This document shows positions 3,260 through 6,062 of a stretch of DNA of 6,062 bases, piece by piece. The notes beneath the pieces were generated by a model. That model ran no database searches. It worked only from the letters and a program-made list of their open reading frames with translations, and was not told the DNA's origin. Origin of the DNA: Chloroflexota bacterium (GTDB taxonomy: Bacteria; Chloroflexota; Anaerolineae; Caldilineales; Caldilineaceae); assembly GCA_016199425.1 (NCBI GenBank), contig JACQGT010000649.1, forward strand, positions 1 to 6,062, written 5' to 3'. The translations under genes were made by a program, and so were the position numbers. Each line of letters begins with the position of its first letter. The first letter of the stretch is position 1.

Positions 3260-5812
3260 TCAATCCGGGCGGGAATGGCTGCTCCAGAGGCGTTTTTGGA
3301 GCAGATCGCCCGCGGGTTGCGGATGGGCGCGTAGCTGAACTGCCTCCCTTTTTGGGGTCTCACGTCCACGGATGGAACTCTGCGCAGACGCAGGGGTAGG
3401 TCCATTCTGGTAATGCACACCGGCTTGGGCCGGCCCCACCGCATCAGACGCCCAGTGTACGTCATCGATGAAAAGGTTGCTGTTGAGAGTGCTGTCCGTC
3501 TCGGCGCGAATCTGCAAGGATACCCGCTGTCCGGCATATGCGCCCAGGTTGACAGAACGCCATCCCCAACTTGCCATCGCCTGTGGACCGCACAGGTCAA
3601 AAACATCGGCCACATCTGCGCCATTGAGTACCACTCCGCCAAAGTCAAATCCGCACTGGTCTTCGCTGGCAATCCAATAGGCGAAACGCAGGATGGATGA
3701 ATCGGCTGGTACGGTCACACTCTGCTCGATGAACGCGATTTCATCGAACTCACCGCCCAGCCAGGCTGCCCAGTTCCCACTATACGGGGTAACGGGAAAA
3801 CTGTCCGCGTGGATGAGAATCGGCCAGCCGTGGAGCGAGTACTCGGCCCAGCCAACGCCTGCGCCCTGCTCGAAGTCGCCGTTGACAATGGGGGCGTCCG
3901 CCGGCGCGTTGGCCCGGACAAGCGCCGGTAGATGCAAGTTGAACGACGCCGGCGTGACAACCGCTTGCCAGTTCAAGCGGGCCGCGGCCCAGCCGGTCTT
4001 CTCGCGCACTTCCAGGCGGATGGTGTGGTTGCCCGCGGAGAGGGCGCTGCGCACCGAATCCCACACCCGGCAGTCGGCGCACCAGTTCTCCAGCACGAGC
4101 GCGCCGTCCACATACAGACGCGCGCCGTCATCGTGGAAGACATCGAATTGATAGGTCCCCGCCGGGAAAGAGATCGTCCTCGTCCAGCGGGCGCTGAAAT
4201 GATCGGCTGGCACGCGAGGGTCTGGCGAATAGTCGGTCCAGTCGAAGTCGATGGCGGCGTCGTCCCGGCACAGTACAGGCGCTCCGGAGAAACTCTCGTT
4301 GCTCCAATACTCGCCTTTCCAGCCCGAGATGAGCTGTGGACAGGCAGCCGCCTGGGGTGTTGGCGTGGGGGTGGGTGTAGGGGTCGGGGTTGCTGTAGGC
4401 GGAGCGGTCGGCGTCAGCGTGGCCGTAGGTGGTTTCTGCTCTACCCGGGCCGCGGAGGTGTCGTAGCCAATCTCGTGGTCGCGCAGGTCGGGAACCTCCG
4501 ACGCGTCGTAGACCGAGCGCCGGCCCTCGTAGTTGTCGTTTTCGTAAAGGGTCAAACGCACGTTCTGCCCGACACGCAAGGAGCGGGTGTTGTCGTTGCC
4601 CACCGGGTTGAGATGGCCGGGGTTGGGATAGTCGCCCGCCCCCAGGGAGACGCAGGCGCCGCCGAAATTTGTCTGCGCATAGAGGACGGCCCGATCCGGG
4701 TGGGGATCGCAGTTGGCGGGCGGCGGCGAGGATTCGACGACAAACCAGAGATCGATGACAGGACCGATGTGGTTGGGCCAGCGCCAGACCTGCCACTGGG
4801 AGTGATAGGTTCCGCTGCTGTCCGGGGCGGTCATGGGAGGGTCGCCAAAGGCGAACTCGTAGCGGTTGCCGCCCTGGTCCACGCAGCCCTGGATGGTATG
4901 CGCGCCGTAGAGGTTGCCGTCCCGGTTTTCCAGGAAATTCTCAGCACAGTTCAGGCTGAAACCGCTGGTCTGCACGACGACCCGGGGGTGGAAGTTTTGG
5001 CCGCGGGAGACGGTAGCCCTCTGGGGCCAGGCTTCGAGGATGGTGACATCTGCGGAGGGGGGTGTAGGGGTCGGGGTGGCGGTGGGCTGGGGCGGCGGCG
5101 CATCGCCGCAGGCGCTGAAGGTCAGATTATTTGTATCTGGATTGCCGCCCTGTTCGGCGTAAAAGGTGCGCACGTTGTTGTACCAGTTGGTGCAATTGGG
5201 ACAATAACAGTGGCTGCCGCAGTCAAATGTGAACGAGTAGATGGTATTTTGCCCAGCCTGCAGGTAGTATCTTCCCACACCAGATGTGGTGACATCGATT
5301 GCATTATCCCAGGACGAGAAAGGAGACGTACACCAGCCGCTGTAAAACCAGTTGAAGGCATTGTAGTCGCTGCACAGGTTCTTGCCAAAGGATGTCTCCG
5401 CGCCGGCGATGGCGATCATAAAACGTGGATCGACGTTGGACTGGCTTCCTCGCTGCACAAAACTGGATCCCGCGCCGTTCATAGGGGATCCCTTGCCACC
5501 CAAATAGGCATCCAAATCGCTGGCTGTGCAGGCGAGAGCAGGACGGTCCTGAATTGACAAGCCGTTGGGGCTGCTGGCTGGTGGAGCAGAAGTTGGGGTC
5601 GCGCGGGCAGGCGATGTGGGGAGAGGTGTAGACGCGACCGTCGGTGTGGCCGGCGCGGTACTTTGGGCTCCTGCTGCAGCAACCGGGGACAGAGACTGAT
5701 CTGGCACGGCGTGGACGGTCTGGGTCGGGTGCGGCCAGGAGACAGCAAGTAGACCGAGGCAAATTGATGTGAAAAGCGCACCGGCAAGCAGGCGTCGGAT
5801 TGTGTTGCCCAT
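3260..5812 (-). CDS. Secreted multidomain cell-wall or glycan hydrolase (glucosaminidase-like, beta/gamma-crystallin, PA14)
   Basis: 850 residues from the ATG at 5812, preceded by GGAG 7 nt upstream; a GTG at 5842 would add ten residues but lacks this site. Order: signal peptide 1-35 (RR, hydrophobic core, cleavage after VHA); Pro/Thr linker 50-83; a lysozyme/glucosaminidase-like domain at about 91-235, with AIAGAETSFGK and candidate catalytic Glu139, then YNAFNWF (150-156) and eight cysteines; Pro/Thr linker 239-252; an Ig-like beta domain 253-361; a beta/gamma-crystallin-like domain 367-458 with the calcium-site pattern NDNTRS (406-411); Pro/Thr linker 461-487; a PA14 domain 490-620 (WKGEYW start, DDG at 561-563); an LPALV stretch (628-632); and a carbohydrate-binding-like beta-sandwich 641-787 ending NLFIDDVHW. 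The tail, 788-850, matches no domain I know. It probably cuts peptidoglycan or related glycans at the cell surface. The hydrolase call is likely; its exact bond specificity is not known. Confidence 0.85.
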   Translation of the reverse strand: MGNTIRRLLAGALFTSICLGLLAVSWPHPTQTVHAVPDQSLSPVAAAGAQSTAPATPTVASTPLPTSPARATPTSAPPASSPNGLSIQDRPALACTASDLDAYLGGKGSPMNGAGSSFVQRGSQSNVDPRFMIAIAGAETSFGKNLCSDYNAFNWFYSGWCTSPFSSWDNAIDVTTSGVGRYYLQAGQNTIYSFTFDCGSHCYCPNCTNWYNNVRTFYAEQGGNPDTNNLTFSACGDAPPPQPTATPTPTPPSADVTILEAWPQRATVSRGQNFHPRVVVQTSGFSLNCAENFLENRDGNLYGAHTIQGCVDQGGNRYEFAFGDPPMTAPDSSGTYHSQWQVWRWPNHIGPVIDLWFVVESSPPPANCDPHPDRAVLYAQTNFGGACVSLGAGDYPNPGHLNPVGNDNTRSLRVGQNVRLTLYENDNYEGRRSVYDASEVPDLRDHEIGYDTSAARVEQKPPTATLTPTAPPTATPTPTPTPTPTPQAAACPQLISGWKGEYWSNESFSGAPVLCRDDAAIDFDWTDYSPDPRVPADHFSARWTRTISFPAGTYQFDVFHDDGARLYVDGALVLENWCADCRVWDSVRSALSAGNHTIRLEVREKTGWAAARLNWQAVVTPASFNLHLPALVRANAPADAPIVNGDFEQGAGVGWAEYSLHGWPILIHADSFPVTPYSGNWAAWLGGEFDEIAFIEQSVTVPADSSILRFAYWIASEDQCGFDFGGVVLNGADVADVFDLCGPQAMASWGWRSVNLGAYAGQRVSLQIRAETDSTLNSNLFIDDVHWASDAVGPAQAGVHYQNGPTPASAQSSIRGRETPKREAVQLRAHPQPAGDLLQKRLWSSHSRPD
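4352..4432. repeat. Pro/Thr linker repeat with G-quadruplex potential, between crystallin and PA14 domains
   Basis: This stretch encodes linker residues 461-487, alternating Pro and Thr. On the plus (template) strand, 4367-4389 contains four G-runs (5, 3, 4 and 4 G) separated by 1, 4 and 2 bases, which fits the G-quadruplex consensus. An 18-bp block at 4373-4390 recurs exactly at 5060-5077 in the other linker. The linker separates folded domains; any DNA-structure role is an inference. Confidence 0.75.
5057..5098. repeat. Second Pro/Thr linker repeat with G-quadruplex potential
   Basis: This stretch encodes linker residues 239-252, between the glucosaminidase-like and Ig-like domains. Plus-strand 5057-5086 has G-runs of 6, 4, 4 and 3 with loops of up to 7 bases. 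It shares an exact 18-bp block (5060-5077) with the linker at 4373-4390. Confidence 0.7.
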
Positions 5813-5819
5813 CGAGCTT

Positions 5820-5823
5820 CTCC
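5820..5823 (-). promoter_or_regulatory. Ribosome-binding site that fixes the start of the secreted protein
   Basis: On the minus strand GGAG (in CGGAGAAG) ends 7 nt before the ATG at 5812. It favours that ATG over the upstream GTG at 5842 and puts the signal peptide at the true N-terminus. It is the only clear Shine-Dalgarno site among the four genes. Confidence 0.7.
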
Positions 5824-5854
5824 GATTCTGTGCAGGAACCACCCTCTCTCGTCC

Positions 5855-5883
5855 TAAATATCCGTGACATCCGGCTCAAGCAA
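5855..5883 (-). promoter_or_regulatory. Weak candidate promoter for the secreted protein
   Basis: On the minus strand TTGCTT (5878-5883) and TATTTA (5855-5860) are separated by 17 nt. Each matches its consensus at only three of six positions, so the spacing is the main support. It would start transcription about 35 nt before the ATG. Confidence 0.22.
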
Positions 5884-6062
5884 GGCTGGTCTGGGCGTCC
5901 CGCATTGTTGCGTCTTTCCCCACCACCGAGGCCCCCGGTGGGCGGCCATTCACGAAAAACGGACGGAGATGGACGGGAAGTTCTTTCGTCCCCGCTATTC
6001 AGATTGCCAAAGACGAAGGTGTCCAGATCATCCTGGCTCATGCCGAAAACCCTCACGAAAGT
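5884..6062. other. Right-edge non-coding region, no gene identified
   Basis: This stretch lies upstream of the secreted-protein gene. It contains a 6-bp hairpin, CCACCG (5923-5928) with CGGTGG (5936-5941), with a 7-base loop and no T-run. Both strands have frames open to the edge: minus-strand MSQDDLDTFVFGN (6041-6003) and plus-strand IQIAKDEGVQIILAHAENP (5997-6053). The plus frame has no ATG, GTG or TTG start in the last 170 bases, and neither frame matches a family I know. The next gene to the right could end or begin just outside the window. Confidence 0.4.

Noticed and set aside
3281..3302. Hairpin GCTCCA / TGGAGC as a terminator for the secreted protein
   Set aside because: It lies inside the coding sequence before the stop codon and has no U-run.
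3133..3672. A 179-codon minus-strand frame covering the repeat element
   Set aside because: It is a shadow of the secreted-protein 3' end plus the palindromic repeat; such repeat-derived frames are common false genes.
3932..5557. A 541-codon open frame on the plus strand, opposite the secreted-protein gene
   Set aside because: It is antisense to a gene with clear domains, has no recognisable motif, and long antisense frames are expected in GC-rich coding sequence.
5923..5941. Hairpin CCACCG / CGGTGG as a terminator of an upstream gene
   Set aside because: The stem is only 6 bp and no T-run follows on either strand.
5304..6056. A 250-codon minus-strand frame overlapping the start of the secreted protein
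   Set aside because: Most of it is an out-of-frame shadow of the signal peptide, linker and glucosaminidase-like region; the composition (many Arg, Cys, Pro, Ser) is that of a wrong frame.

Overview
The window comes from a GC-rich bacterial chromosome and looks most like Chloroflexota (Anaerolineae-type). This rests on three things: the style of the FtsH N-terminus, secreted multidomain proteins joined by long Pro-Thr linkers, and abundant heptanucleotide tandem repeats around genes. The phylum call is an inference from the sequence, not a search result. All four supported genes lie on the minus strand, so transcription runs right to left.

Right to left: (1) About 220 bases at the right edge hold no gene I can name. 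(2) A large secreted protein (3260-5812, 850 aa) has a signal peptide, an N-terminal glucosaminidase/lysozyme-like domain, an Ig-like domain, a beta/gamma-crystallin-like domain, a PA14 domain and a C-terminal carbohydrate-binding-like beta-sandwich, separated by Pro/Thr linkers. It is probably a cell-wall or glycan-targeting exoenzyme. (3) A 130-bp inverted-repeat element (3109-3240) follows its stop codon. (4) A plausible promoter (3070-3097) precedes a two-gene unit: a TrmH/SpoU-type RNA 2'-O-ribose methyltransferase (2180-3004), then a Tat-exported metallophosphoesterase (1241-2110). (5) A well-formed promoter (1059-1087) and a leader hairpin precede ftsH, the membrane-bound AAA+ protease. 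FtsH runs off the left edge inside its ATPase domain.

The most unusual feature is a set of 7- to 8-base tandem repeats at four places. They lie between ftsH and the phosphoesterase (inverted arms), between the phosphoesterase and the methyltransferase, inside the methyltransferase coding sequence in frame, and in the methyltransferase 5' leader directly against its start codon. The repeat units differ in sequence from site to site but share the 7-base period. Both the phosphoesterase and the methyltransferase end inside such a repeat.

The genes do not form one pathway. ftsH and the methyltransferase are housekeeping functions (membrane protein quality control, rRNA/tRNA modification). The other two products act outside the cytoplasm. 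I see no CRISPR array, tRNA, rRNA, transposase or convincing new multi-gene system.
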